From the NCBI RefSeq assembly GCF_016907835.1, contig NZ_JAFBCT010000001.1:1302001-1366000 (forward strand): 64,000 nt of DNA, written 5' to 3'. The notes under the pieces were generated by a model. That model saw nothing but the letters and a program-made list of their open reading frames with translations. It made no database searches and was not told the origin of the DNA. The first letter of the stretch is position 1, and each line of letters starts with the position of its first letter. Made by a program: the position numbers and the translations under genes. This stretch comes from Agromyces cerinus. Lineage in GTDB: Bacteria; Actinomycetota; Actinomycetes; Actinomycetales; Microbacteriaceae. This document shows positions 40,308 through 49,231 of this stretch, piece by piece.

Positions 40308-40745
40308 ATGCCCGCTGCCCATCGCCCCGGTCTTCGGATCGACGCCGGACTCACGATCCCCGAGTCCGAGCTGTCCTGGCGGTTCTCGCGGTCGTCGGGG
40401 CCCGGCGGGCAAGGCGTGAACACTGCCGATTCCCGAGTCGAGCTCATCTGGGATGTGGCAGGCTCGACCGTTCTCTCTCCGCTCCAACGGGAGCGACTCC
40501 TCGAGCGTCTGAGCAGTCGCCTCGTCGGCGGGGTGCTGACGATCGCAGCATCCGAACATCGGGCACAATTGCGCAACCGGGATGCCGCGCGCGCTCGGTT
40601 GGCCGATGTCGTAGCCGATGCTCTGCGGCCATCGTCACCGTCGCGACGTCGGACCAAGCCGAGCCGCGGTGCCAAGGAACGGCGCTTGGCGGCGAAGAAG
40701 CGGCGCACCTACGTCAAGCAGCTCCGTCGTCCGCCGCTCGACTGA
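40308..40745 (+). CDS. arfB: ArfB-like peptidyl-tRNA hydrolase (ribosome rescue)
   Basis: 145-residue release-factor-like protein. The GGQ loop is in RSSGPGGQGVNTADSRVEL (about residues 26-44), and a basic C-terminal tail (RRRTKPSRGAKERRLAAKKRR) would sit in the empty mRNA channel of stalled ribosomes. It has no codon-recognition domain. This is the ArfB/YaeJ layout, so it probably frees nascent chains from ribosomes stuck without a stop codon. GATGAT six bases before ATG 40308 could be a -10. Confidence 0.92.
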   Translation: MPAAHRPGLRIDAGLTIPESELSWRFSRSSGPGGQGVNTADSRVELIWDVAGSTVLSPLQRERLLERLSSRLVGGVLTIAASEHRAQLRNRDAARARLADVVADALRPSSPSRRRTKPSRGAKERRLAAKKRRTYVKQLRRPPLD

Positions 40746-40763
40746 CCACCCGGAATAGCCGCG

Positions 40764-40955
40764 CTACTCGACGAGGGTCCGGAACACCTCGTACACCATG
40801 AACGCCGGCCAGAAGATGCCCTGGAAGAACGCCCAGACGAAGGCCCAGAACGCATCGGCCTGCTGGAAGAAGAACACCCAGGCACCGATGATGCCGAGGC
40901 CGTAGATCGCACCGCCGCCGGCGAAGCATCCGGCGTTCGAACTCCTGTCAGTCAT
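40764..40955 (-). CDS. 63-residue two-helix membrane protein
   Basis: Small protein with two hydrophobic helices (AIYGLGIIGAWVFFF, then AFWAFVWAFFQGIFWPAFMVY), rich in Trp and Phe, and a short acidic end. No family recognised. AGGAGGTCGAGAGAG before ATG 40955 is one of the strongest ribosome-binding sites in the window, which argues that it is real and well expressed. It diverges from the MATE gene and is convergent with arfB. Confidence 0.75.
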   Translation of the reverse strand: MTDRSSNAGCFAGGGAIYGLGIIGAWVFFFQQADAFWAFVWAFFQGIFWPAFMVYEVFRTLVE

Positions 40956-41152
40956 CTCTCTCGACCTCCTGGCCACACGATACGCCGCCGGCACCGTTCC
41001 CGACCATCGCTCCGAACCTCGGCCTTCGCCGTGTCCGACTGCGCCGAGCGGATCGGGACAGCCGTCGCATGACCGAGGAGGCGACCGGATATACTCCCAT
41101 GGCGACGCAAACATCGCGCATCGTCTTCCGCCCCGAACCCGTTGAGATCCGC

Positions 41153-42628
41153 ATGGCAAGAAACCTGACCACCGGCGCCCCGTGGCGGGTCATCCTCGTA
41201 TTCGCGGTTCCGTTGCTCATCGGCAACGTGGTGCAGCAGCTCTACCAGGTGGTCGACGCGATCGTCGTCGGCAGGCAGCTCGGCATCGACTCGCTCGCGG
41301 CGGTCGGAGCGACCGGGTCACTGCTGTTCCTGCTGTTGGGATTCGCATGGGGCGTCACCTCGGGCTTCGCGATCCCGACCGCGCAGGCATTCGGCTCGGG
41401 TGACCTCGATGCCGTGCGCCGTTCGGTCGCGGCGGGCACACTCCTGACCGGCGCCATGAGCGTCGTGCTCACGATCGGCGCGCCGCTCATCGCAGGCCCG
41501 GCGCTGCAACTGCTGCAGACACCCGAGGAACTGCTCGCCGAGGCGACGGTGTTCGCGCAGATCAGCTTCGTCGGGGCATCCGCCGTGATGTTCTTCAACT
41601 ACCTGTCCGCGGTCATCCGCGCGATCGGCGACTCGCGCACCCCCCTCGTCTTCCTGACGCTCTCGTGCCTGCTGAACATCGGTCTGGTGGTGCTCATGGT
41701 GGGTCCGCTCGACTGGGGCGTCGCCGGGGCAGCCCTCGCAACGGTCGTCTCGCAGGCCGTGTCGGTCGTGCTCTGCCTCGACTTCATCCGCCGCCGGATT
41801 CCGGTGCTGCACGTGCGCCGCGCCGACTGGCGGGTGTCGCGCGCCGAGATGCTCGAGCATCTGCGCTTAGGCATGCCGATGGGCTTCCAGACCTCGATCA
41901 TCGCGATCGGCACGCTCACGGTGCAGGTGGCCCTGAACGAGCTCGGCGCCGACGCGGTCGCGGCGTACACGACGGCATCGCGAGTGGATTCGATCGCGGT
42001 GGCGCTCCTGTCGTCGCTCGGCCTCGCGGCGTCGATGTTCGCCGCCCAGAACCTCGGCGGGCAGCGCCCCGACCGCATCCGGCGTGGTGTGGTGCAGGCG
42101 ACCTGGATGTCGATCGGCGCCGCGATCGTCATCGGCGCCCCGCTCATCATCTTCAGCGAACAGCTGGTGCGGGTGTTCGTCGGCGACGGATCCGAAGCGG
42201 TCGTGGATGCCGCGGCGTACATGCTCGTCGTCGACGGCTTCACCTATTCCGCACTCGGCGTGCTGTTCGTGCTGCGCGGAGTGCTGCAGGGTCTCGGCCG
42301 AACGGTGGCGCCGACCGTGACCGGCGTGGTCGAGCTCGTCATGCGCGTCGGTGCGGCGATCGTGCTCGGATCGGCGTTCGGCTTCGTCGGGGTGGTGTGG
42401 AGCAACCCGCTTGCGTGGCTCGGTGCGATCGCGCTGCTCGTTCCCGCCTACGTGATCGAGCACCGACGGCTCGGCAGGATGCGGGTCGAGCCGCTGGCGC
42501 CGACGCCGACCACGCCCATTCCGATCGTCGGCCCGGTCGACGGTTCAATGAACGTCGACGCGGTGGTGACCGGGTCGATACCCGCGCTGGACCTCGACGA
42601 AGCTCCCCGGAAGGCGACCTCGCGCTGA
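41153..42628 (+). CDS. MATE-family multidrug exporter
   Basis: About 491 residues with twelve membrane segments in two MatE repeats. The N-terminal helix holds VPLLIGNVVQQLYQVVDAIVVG and the second repeat GLGLAASMFAAQNLGG-like sequence. MATE proteins expel cationic drugs or dyes with Na+ or H+. ATG 41153 starts directly at the family N-terminus. ATGs at 41069 and 41099 are in frame, but a TATACT -10 at 41090-41095 would put transcription start downstream of both. The C-terminal 50 residues are Pro/Thr-rich. Confidence 0.9.
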   Translation: MARNLTTGAPWRVILVFAVPLLIGNVVQQLYQVVDAIVVGRQLGIDSLAAVGATGSLLFLLLGFAWGVTSGFAIPTAQAFGSGDLDAVRRSVAAGTLLTGAMSVVLTIGAPLIAGPALQLLQTPEELLAEATVFAQISFVGASAVMFFNYLSAVIRAIGDSRTPLVFLTLSCLLNIGLVVLMVGPLDWGVAGAALATVVSQAVSVVLCLDFIRRRIPVLHVRRADWRVSRAEMLEHLRLGMPMGFQTSIIAIGTLTVQVALNELGADAVAAYTTASRVDSIAVALLSSLGLAASMFAAQNLGGQRPDRIRRGVVQATWMSIGAAIVIGAPLIIFSEQLVRVFVGDGSEAVVDAAAYMLVVDGFTYSALGVLFVLRGVLQGLGRTVAPTVTGVVELVMRVGAAIVLGSAFGFVGVVWSNPLAWLGAIALLVPAYVIEHRRLGRMRVEPLAPTPTTPIPIVGPVDGSMNVDAVVTGSIPALDLDEAPRKATSR

Positions 42629-42640
42629 AGTCCGAGCCGG

Positions 42641-43114
42641 TCAGTGAGGGGCCGTCCACGCGTACGTCGCGCCGCCGTGCTCGACGACGATCACGCCGCT
42701 GCAGTCGAGGCCGTCGGGCGGCTCGGCGCCGAGACGGACGATGCGTTCGGCGAAGACCGGGGGTGCCGGAGCTGCAACGGCTGCGCACCCCTCGGGCGGG
42801 ACTGCATCCGCTGGGGTGTTCCAGGCTGCTGCCGCGGCGCCCGTCGCCGGATTCCACACGAGCCGGATGTCGAGAGCCGACTCCGGGATGTGCGCCACGA
42901 CGGGCAACGCCCGAACGTCGGGGTCGAGTGCTGCCAGGTGGTACGCATATTCCGTTCGGTCGCCGACCGGTTGCGATCCGAACGCGACGTTCGCGGCGAT
43001 GAGCAGGCCGCCGAACGTACCCGCCACGAGGACGAACCAGAGGATGCCGCTCTGCAGGCGGCTCATCCGCGGCGTGGCGTCGATCATGTTGCTCGAGCGA
43101 GATGGTGCGTCCAT
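42641..43114 (-). CDS. exported or membrane-anchored hypothetical protein
   Basis: 157-residue protein with one N-terminal helix (LQSGILWFVLVAGTFGGLLIAA, about residues 20-41) and then a soluble domain of about 115 residues outside the cell. Two cysteines (in PEGCAAV and LDCSGV) could form a disulfide. No family recognised. It converges on the MATE gene with 12 bp between stops. ATG 43114 is the best start; it has no clear ribosome site. Confidence 0.65.
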   Translation of the reverse strand: MDAPSRSSNMIDATPRMSRLQSGILWFVLVAGTFGGLLIAANVAFGSQPVGDRTEYAYHLAALDPDVRALPVVAHIPESALDIRLVWNPATGAAAAAWNTPADAVPPEGCAAVAAPAPPVFAERIVRLGAEPPDGLDCSGVIVVEHGGATYAWTAPH

Positions 43115-43230
43115 GGTGACCCATCTAACGCGGCCGAGGGTAAAGGGCGGGTCAGGGCCAGCCCGGGCTCGGCCGAGATCGCCGACTTCGCTCGACGTCG
43201 AGATGCGACCAGACGGATACCCGGTGGCCG

Positions 43231-44016
43231 TCAGCCGGCGAGGCGCACCCGGAGGCCGGCCAGCTCCTCGGTCGTCAGCCCGCCCGAGGCGAGGTAGGCC
43301 GCACTGCCGCCGTGCTCGCCGTCGACCCAGGCGAGGGCGCGCTCGATCGCCTCGGGCGGCGTGCCCGTCACGAGCGTGTGCAGTTCGGGAGTGAGGGGGA
43401 GTCCGAACGACGCGATCATCTGCAGCATCCCGTCGGCCCAAGGGCCGGCGAGATTCTCCTCGGATGCCGCATAGTCCGCGACGACGGCGGCGCGCTCGGC
43501 GCCGGCCGCGTCGAGCATGAGCGCCGTCGCCACGCCGGTGCGATCCTTCCCGGCGGTGCAATGCACGAGCACCGCGGAGGGGGAGTCATCGGTCGACGTG
43601 GCGATGAGGCGCGCGACCTCGGCGAACTGGGCGGCTCCGTGCTGCAGCATGCCGATATACAGGTCGCCGAGCGTGGGCACCGATGCCGCAGCGTCGGCGA
43701 GCGCCTCGGCCGACGGCGATGCGCCGTCTGCGAAGAACCGCTGTGCCATGTCGGCCATGGCGCCCTCGAGCAGCCCGAGCTCCACGACCGCGAACGGCCG
43801 TGACGTCGGAACGCGGTCCGCCGCGGCCTGTCGCTCATCGGGAGTGCGGAAGTCGACGATGACGCCGATGTCGGTGGCGGCGAGCTCGGCGAGCCCGGTG
43901 TCGGTCAGGCCCGAGAGTGCGTCGGAGCGGAAGAGCACGCCGCTACGGGTCGTGCCCCCGTTCGTGAGCGGCACTCCACCGGTGTCGCGAAAGTTGTAGA
44001 GTCCGTCGATCTGCAT
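43231..44016 (-). CDS. tyrosine-protein phosphatase (PtpB-like)
   Basis: 261-residue phosphatase of the Y_phosphatase3/PtpB-like family. The active-site loop is HCTAGKDRTG, with the catalytic C153 and R159. The N-terminus NFRDTGGVPL and the general-acid region VDFRTPDE (about 54-61) also match. It is soluble and without a signal peptide. The natural substrate is unknown. ATG 44016 has TACGGT seven bases upstream and no ribosome site, so it is likely leaderless. Confidence 0.9.
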   Translation of the reverse strand: MQIDGLYNFRDTGGVPLTNGGTTRSGVLFRSDALSGLTDTGLAELAATDIGVIVDFRTPDERQAAADRVPTSRPFAVVELGLLEGAMADMAQRFFADGASPSAEALADAAASVPTLGDLYIGMLQHGAAQFAEVARLIATSTDDSPSAVLVHCTAGKDRTGVATALMLDAAGAERAAVVADYAASEENLAGPWADGMLQMIASFGLPLTPELHTLVTGTPPEAIERALAWVDGEHGGSAAYLASGGLTTEELAGLRVRLAG

Positions 44017-44125
44017 GATCGGTACCGTATCGCTCAGCTCGGAGATCGGACTGCCATCTGGCGGTGCTGCTGCAAACGGGCGATGAGGTCGATGCGTGAT
44101 CGCGTCCGCGTCGGCGCAGCGCCCG

Positions 44126-44911
44126 TCAGAGCAGTGACGCAGGGTGGATGCCGAACCAGCGGAAGGTCTCGTGGGCGACCCCGATCAACACGTAGAGCGC
44201 GAGGCCCGTTCCGAGCGCCACCTCTCGTACCGACCCTGTGGCGCCGAGTACGGGCAGGGCGACGTGCCCGCTCGGGCGCCAGATGCGGCTGATGATCGGA
44301 GCCCGTCTCAGGAACCTGGGCGGACGCGGCATGATCGGCCAGAGCAGTCCGGGCAGGCCGCCGGTGGTGAGGAAGTCCCCGGCGAGGTGGGCGACGAAGC
44401 CCACGACGACCGCGAACGGGAACCAATCGACGCTGTCGGGGGCGAGCACCACGAGCACCAGTCCGAACGCGGCACCGATGGCCCAGGCCGTCAGCCACGA
44501 GTTCACCAGGTCGCGGGCCTTCACGGCGAAGCACATGAGGGCGGCGGAGCCGAGCATCATGCCGAGCGAGAAGGTGCCGAGCCGCCCGGTCGTGAGCGTC
44601 AGGAGGGTCAGCGCCCAGGCGCCGAGTCCGACGATGACGGCGGCGATGAGGGAGTGCGCGCCATACCGATGGCCGCCGGCGACCGAGCCGACCGCACCCG
44701 CCGTGAGCCGTCCGAGGATCGGCACGGATTGCGCGATGGTCGCACTGTGATGGTCGGCATCGGGCAGCAGCGCCGCACCGGCGCAGATGAAGGACCCGGC
44801 GACGACGCCGACGGGGTCGAGCGGGTACACGCCGCTCGTGAGGTACGGCATCGCCCCGGTGACGGCGATCCAGGCGGCGGCGCCGCTGGTGGCATGGTTG
44901 ACGCCCAGCAT
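44126..44911 (-). CDS. YdjM-family membrane-bound metal-dependent hydrolase
   Basis: 261-residue membrane protein of the LexA-binding/YdjM family. It carries the histidine motifs LPDADHHSATI (about 50-60) and GHRYGAHSL (about 80-88), with a third histidine region VGFVAHLAGDFLTTGG, and about six hydrophobic segments. Relatives are called metal-dependent hydrolases; activity has rarely been shown. ATG 44911 opens with MLGVNHATSG, the usual family start. Confidence 0.87.
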   Translation of the reverse strand: MLGVNHATSGAAAWIAVTGAMPYLTSGVYPLDPVGVVAGSFICAGAALLPDADHHSATIAQSVPILGRLTAGAVGSVAGGHRYGAHSLIAAVIVGLGAWALTLLTLTTGRLGTFSLGMMLGSAALMCFAVKARDLVNSWLTAWAIGAAFGLVLVVLAPDSVDWFPFAVVVGFVAHLAGDFLTTGGLPGLLWPIMPRPPRFLRRAPIISRIWRPSGHVALPVLGATGSVREVALGTGLALYVLIGVAHETFRWFGIHPASLL

Positions 44912-45083
44912 CGTGGTGGGGTGGTCCTCTCGAGGGCGTGCATCGTCACCCGATGCGGGTACTCGACGTGCGCACAACCGCTCGTCATTCCGCGGCCCGA
45001 GGCCGCCTCCACCGACCGTATCGCGCCGCGCCGACACCGGGTCTCGAGACCGGCGAGCGATCGGCTTCGACGGATGCGACCGG

Positions 45084-45569
45084 TCAGGACGCGGATGCCT
45101 CGCCGACGATCAGCGACCGGAGTTCGTCGGCGAACTGCGCGACGGGGCCATCGACGACGAGGCCCGGCGCGACGGTCGTGATCGCGAGGGCGGCGACCGG
45201 AGACGGCGTCATGCCGACCTCCGCGCGCCACTCGGCGACCTGCGCCGCCGAGGCCGCGTAGACGATGCGCCCGAGACCGACCCAGGCATGGGCCGCGGAG
45301 CACATCGGGCAGTGCTCACCCGAGGTGTAGACCGTGGCCGATGCGCGCTCTGCGCCCGTCAGGTTCGCGGCGGCCCATCGTGCGATCTCGAACTCGGGAT
45401 GCCGGGTCTCGTCGCCGAGGGTGGTCTCGCGATTGCGGTCGGCGAAGCGCTCGACACCGGCCGCATCGACGAGTACCGAACCGAAGGCGCCGTCGCCGTC
45501 GGCCGCAGCCTCTCGGGCGAGTACGACGGCACGCTCGAGGAATGCCAGGTCTTCGTCGGTGATGCCCAC
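45084..45569 (-). CDS. nucleoside/guanine deaminase-like enzyme
   Basis: 161-residue cytidine-deaminase-fold protein. The zinc site is HPE (H57 and catalytic E59) plus CPMC (C87 and C90). It resembles guanine or nucleoside deaminases that form dimers; HPE instead of the usual HAE is found in part of the actinobacterial group. The start is GTG 45569, with CAGACT six bases upstream. It diverges from the peroxidase gene 98 bp away. The exact base is not predictable. Confidence 0.87.
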   Translation of the reverse strand: MGITDEDLAFLERAVVLAREAAADGDGAFGSVLVDAAGVERFADRNRETTLGDETRHPEFEIARWAAANLTGAERASATVYTSGEHCPMCSAAHAWVGLGRIVYAASAAQVAEWRAEVGMTPSPVAALAITTVAPGLVVDGPVAQFADELRSLIVGEASAS

Positions 45570-45667
45570 AGACCGAGTCTGCCGCGCTTCGATGCTGCGC
45601 GGAACCGTGACTTCGCATTGGATGTGAAAGTGGCCTCGGATGCCGCTGCGCGACGTAGGCTCGGATC

Positions 45668-46165
45668 GTGGACATCAGAGACATCCCCCTCACGACGATC
45701 GACGGAGCCTCGACCTCCCTCGCCGAGTACGCCGACCAGGTCGTGATGATCGTCAACGTCGCATCGAAATGCGGACTCACACCGCAGTACGAGAAGCTCG
45801 AGGCGCTGCAGCGCGAGTACGGCGATCGAGGGTTCACGGTGCTCGGCTTCCCGTGCAACCAGTTCGCCGGGCAGGAGCCGGGCAACGGCGACGACATCAA
45901 GGAGTTCTGCTCCATGACGTACGGCGTCAGCTTCCCGCTGATGGAGAAGGTCAAGGTCAACGGACGGAACCGGCATCCGTTGTACGCCGAACTGACCTCG
46001 GTGGCCGACGACAACGGCAAGTCGGGTCGCGTGAAATGGAACTTCGAGAAGTTCGTCGTGCAGCCGGGCGGGCAGGTGCAGCGCTTCCGCCCCACCACGC
46101 AGCCCGACGACCCCGCGGTGATCGCCGCGATCGAGGCGGGGCTCGCTGAAGCGCAGGCCGCCTGA
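45668..46165 (+). CDS. glutathione-peroxidase-family thiol peroxidase
   Basis: 165-residue peroxidase. The catalytic cysteine is in NVASKCGLTPQY (C35), with the Gln of FPCNQFAGQEPG (Q65) and the Trp of VKWNFEKF (W124) completing the tetrad; a second cysteine (C63) can act as resolving residue. As Actinobacteria lack glutathione, the reductant is probably thioredoxin or a mycothiol-linked system. GTG 45668 lies six bases after TAGGCT, which fits a leaderless mRNA. Confidence 0.93.
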   Translation: MDIRDIPLTTIDGASTSLAEYADQVVMIVNVASKCGLTPQYEKLEALQREYGDRGFTVLGFPCNQFAGQEPGNGDDIKEFCSMTYGVSFPLMEKVKVNGRNRHPLYAELTSVADDNGKSGRVKWNFEKFVVQPGGQVQRFRPTTQPDDPAVIAAIEAGLAEAQAA

Positions 46166-46274
46166 GGTCGAGGGTCGCCGGCTTCGGAGGCATGCCGCGC
46201 GGCACCTTGACCCGTCGACTGACCCGGCCCACAATTGGGGGGTTGATCCGAATGCCTAGGGGAGCGGAGCACGA

Positions 46275-46772
46275 ATGTCCGACGCGTACACACGTCCGAC
46301 CAACGACGAGGCGGCAGCCACTGCGGCGCTGCCGAACTTCGCGCCGGCTGCAGGCGACGAGCCGTCGCTGACGGAGCCGGCCGAACGACGCACGTGGAGC
46401 GGTGACCTTCGGTTCATGCTCGTCGTGCTCGCGGCGATCGTCGCGCTCTTCCTCGCATTCGCACTGCTGATCGCATTCAGCCCCACCGGTGCCGCGATCA
46501 GTGCGCTGGCGATCATCGCCGCGCCGATCGCCACCATGGTCGCGGCGTACTACGGCATCTCGCTCGCACTCCGACAGGTGAAGGACGCGCGCAACGCCGC
46601 CGAGGCGAGCGAGGCTCGCGCCCGTGCCGCCGAGCAGACCGCGCGGGAGTCCGACGCATGGGCTGCGCAGATGGAGTCCGGGCTGCGTGTCGCGGTCGCG
46701 AAGCTCAAAGCCGGGGCGCAGGACACCCGCGACGTCGAGCGCGCAGCAGGCACTCCCAACGACTTCTTCTGA
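46275..46772 (+). CDS. membrane protein with C-terminal coiled coil, unknown
   Basis: 165-residue protein: a disordered N-terminal 40 residues, two adjacent hydrophobic helices (about 48-70 and 76-98), then an Ala/Glu/Arg-rich helix (about 100-150) that looks like a coiled coil, and a short tail ending NDFF. No family recognised. GGAGCGGAGCACGA precedes ATG 46275. It stands alone between the peroxidase gene and the convergent bkd operon. Confidence 0.7.
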   Translation: MSDAYTRPTNDEAAATAALPNFAPAAGDEPSLTEPAERRTWSGDLRFMLVVLAAIVALFLAFALLIAFSPTGAAISALAIIAAPIATMVAAYYGISLALRQVKDARNAAEASEARARAAEQTARESDAWAAQMESGLRVAVAKLKAGAQDTRDVERAAGTPNDFF

Positions 46773-46817
46773 TCCCGAGCCGATCCCGACGTCGCATCCG
46801 GCGACACCGCGTCGAAC

Positions 46818-48212
46818 TCAGAGTTCGGCGAGCACGGACACGGGGCGCTCGATGCATCGCGCCACGAAGGTGAGGAAGGCCGCGGCCTCGGCGCCGTCGC
46901 ACACCCGGTGGTCGAACGAGAGCGTCAACTCCGTCACCGTGCGCACGGCGAGAGCGCCGTCGACGACCCACGGGCGTTCGATGAACCGGCCGACGCCGAG
47001 CATCGCCGCTTCCGGGTGATTGATGATCGCCGCCGAACCGTCGACGCCGAGCGTGCCGTAGTTGTTGAGCGTGAAGGTGCCGCCCGTCAGCGCCGATGGT
47101 GGGAAGACGCCCGTGGCGGCCTCCTCGGTGCGGGCCGTGATCGCGTCGCGCAGCGTGCGCAGCGGCATCCGCTCGGCGCCGTGCACGACGGGCACGAGGA
47201 GCCCCCTCGGGGTCTGCGCGGCGAGGCCGAGGTTCACGGCCGAGTGCAGGACGAGCTCGTCGCGCTCGGCATCGAAGCTCGCGTTGAGAGCGGGGTGCTT
47301 CGCGAGACCCGCGACGACGAATCGGGCGATGAGGGCGGTGATGCCGAACCGCTCACCCGTCGCCTCCTGCAGCTGCCGGCGCGCGGCCAGCAGGCCGGTC
47401 GCGTCGACGTCCATCCAGACGGTCGCCTCGGGAATCTCCCGTCGCGAGCGCGAGAAGTGCGCGGCGGCGGCGCGTGCCATGCGGTCGAGCGGCACGCGCC
47501 GGTCGCCCTCGCGGTCGGCGACGGGTGCGGCAGCAGGCGTCGCCGTCGACGGGGCGGCGGATGCCGCGGCGGCCGCTGTCGTCGTCGGCGCCTCCTGCTC
47601 GGCGATGAACGACTCGACATCGCGTCGCATCACGAGATGATCGTGACCCGAGCCGAGCAACTGGCTCGCGTCGAAGCCGTGCTCGCGGGCGAGGCGGCGC
47701 ACGATCGGGGAGACGACAGGGGAGCGGCGAGCGGCGTCGAGTCGTGCAGCACCGTTCGAGCGTGGCGCGGTGGACGCACCGCCACCGCCACCGCCGGCAC
47801 CGACTCCGGCGCCACTGCGGCGACCGAAGCGCGCCGGCGCGGAGGCCGTCCGCTTCGTCACGGTCGACTGCCGGGTGCCGTAGCCGATCAGCACGGCGCC
47901 CGACTCCTCGGCGAGCGCGGTCTCGCTCGTCACGATGCCGGGTTCGGCGGGCGCCGCGACATCCGGAACCTGCGCTTCCCCGTCGAGCGTCAGCAGCACG
48001 GCGCCCGCGTGCAGCACCTGGCCGACTTCGCCGCCGAGGGACTCGACGACGCCGGCGAACGGCGTCGGCAGCTGCACGACCGACTTCGCCGACTCGAGTT
48101 CGACGACGACCTGGTCGATCGCGACCTCGTCGCCGGGGGCGACGAGCCACGCGACGATCTCGGCCTCGGTGAGCCCTTCGCCGAGGTCGGGGAGGATGAA
48201 CTCGCGGCTCAT
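46818..48212 (-). CDS. bkdC: branched-chain 2-oxoacid dehydrogenase E2 (acyltransferase)
   Basis: 464-residue dihydrolipoamide acyltransferase. There is one N-terminal lipoyl domain with the lipoate lysine K43 in ELESAKSVV, a peripheral-subunit-binding domain (VVSPIVRRLAREHGFDASQL, about 155-175), Gly- and Ala-rich linkers, and the catalytic core ending with DHRVCDG (H435 and D439). The lipoyl site differs from the common DKA motif. ATG 48212 overlaps the E1-beta stop. The E3 (lipoamide dehydrogenase) is not encoded here. Confidence 0.93.
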   Translation of the reverse strand: MSREFILPDLGEGLTEAEIVAWLVAPGDEVAIDQVVVELESAKSVVQLPTPFAGVVESLGGEVGQVLHAGAVLLTLDGEAQVPDVAAPAEPGIVTSETALAEESGAVLIGYGTRQSTVTKRTASAPARFGRRSGAGVGAGGGGGGASTAPRSNGAARLDAARRSPVVSPIVRRLAREHGFDASQLLGSGHDHLVMRRDVESFIAEQEAPTTTAAAAASAAPSTATPAAAPVADREGDRRVPLDRMARAAAAHFSRSRREIPEATVWMDVDATGLLAARRQLQEATGERFGITALIARFVVAGLAKHPALNASFDAERDELVLHSAVNLGLAAQTPRGLLVPVVHGAERMPLRTLRDAITARTEEAATGVFPPSALTGGTFTLNNYGTLGVDGSAAIINHPEAAMLGVGRFIERPWVVDGALAVRTVTELTLSFDHRVCDGAEAAAFLTFVARCIERPVSVLAEL

Positions 48213-49171
48213 GCGTCCCACTCCCAGGTGTCGAGGGCGGCGAGCACGCGGTCGGCGGTCGGCAGGTGGTACTCCTCGAGCTTCGGCGAGGGGAACGGGA
48301 TGTCGAACCCCGCGATGCGCAGCACCGGCGCGGCGAGGTGGTGGAAGTTGCGCTCGGTCACCCGCGCGGCGACCTCGGCTCCGTAGCCGCCGAATTGCGC
48401 GGCCTCGTGGATGACGGCGGCACGCGAGGTCTTGCGCACGGAGGCGCTGACGGTCTCGTCGTCGAAGGGGGAGAGGCTGCGAAGGTCGACGACCTCGATC
48501 GAGAGGCCTTCAGCGGCAGCCGCCTCGGCGGCCTCGAGCGCGGTGCGCACGGTCGGGCCGTAGCCGATGAGCGTCACGTCGGTGCCCTCGCGCACGACCT
48601 CGGCGCGATCCATCGGCGCAGTCGTGACGGGCAGGGCGAGCGGTGCCTTCGACCAGTAGCGGCTCTTCGGCTCCATGAAGACGACCGGGTCGTCGCTCTC
48701 GATCGCCTCGCGCAGCATCGAGTACGCATCGGCGGGGTTCGAGGGCATCACCACGGTGAGGCCGGGCGTCGACGCCCAGTACGCCTCGGAGGAGTCGGAG
48801 TGGTGCTCGACGCCGCCGATCGCGCCGGCGCACGGGATGCGGACGACCATGGGCAGGGTGACGCGCCCCTTCGTGCGGTTCCGCATCTTCGCGACATGCG
48901 AGACCATCTGCTCGAACGCCGGGTAGCTGAAGGCGTCGAACTGCATCTCGACGACCGGGCGCATGCCGTACATCGCCATGCCCACCGCGGTGCCGATGAT
49001 GCCCGACTCGGCGAGCGGCGAATCCCAGATGCGATCCTCGCCGAACTCGGCCTGCAACCCGTCGGTGACGCGGAACACACCGCCGAGCGGTCCAACGTCC
49101 TCGCCGTAGACGATGACGCGATCGTCGGCCGCCATGGCGTCGCGAAGCGCCGCGTTCAGCGCACCTGCCAT
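48209..49171 (-). CDS. bkdB: branched-chain 2-oxoacid dehydrogenase E1 beta; 5' end possibly frameshifted
   Basis: The 320 residues from ATG 49171 hold a complete transketolase-like beta subunit: VYGEDVG, GGVEHHSDSSEAY and the C-terminal EAAQFGGYGAEVA. It pairs with E1 alpha to decarboxylate 2-oxo acids from Val, Leu and Ile. The ATG has no ribosome site. A better start at 49235 (ATGA overlap with the E1-alpha stop) is out of frame by one base at a run of six C (49208-49213). Dropping one base there would add MTATATSTP and a short Ala-rich linker. The alternatives are a sequencing slip, a real frameshift or internal initiation. Confidence 0.88.
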   Translation of the reverse strand: MAGALNAALRDAMAADDRVIVYGEDVGPLGGVFRVTDGLQAEFGEDRIWDSPLAESGIIGTAVGMAMYGMRPVVEMQFDAFSYPAFEQMVSHVAKMRNRTKGRVTLPMVVRIPCAGAIGGVEHHSDSSEAYWASTPGLTVVMPSNPADAYSMLREAIESDDPVVFMEPKSRYWSKAPLALPVTTAPMDRAEVVREGTDVTLIGYGPTVRTALEAAEAAAAEGLSIEVVDLRSLSPFDDETVSASVRKTSRAAVIHEAAQFGGYGAEVAARVTERNFHHLAAPVLRIAGFDIPFPSPKLEEYHLPTADRVLAALDTWEWDA

Positions 49172-49231
49172 GGTCAGCTGCGTCGGAGCGGCGGATGCCT
49201 CGGCGGCGGGGGGTGCTCGTCGCGGTCGCGG

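Noticed and set aside
38853..40745. Possible genomic island integrated at tRNA-Ala
   Set aside because: No integrase, no duplicated tRNA 3' end and no clear composition shift; only ordinary single genes follow.
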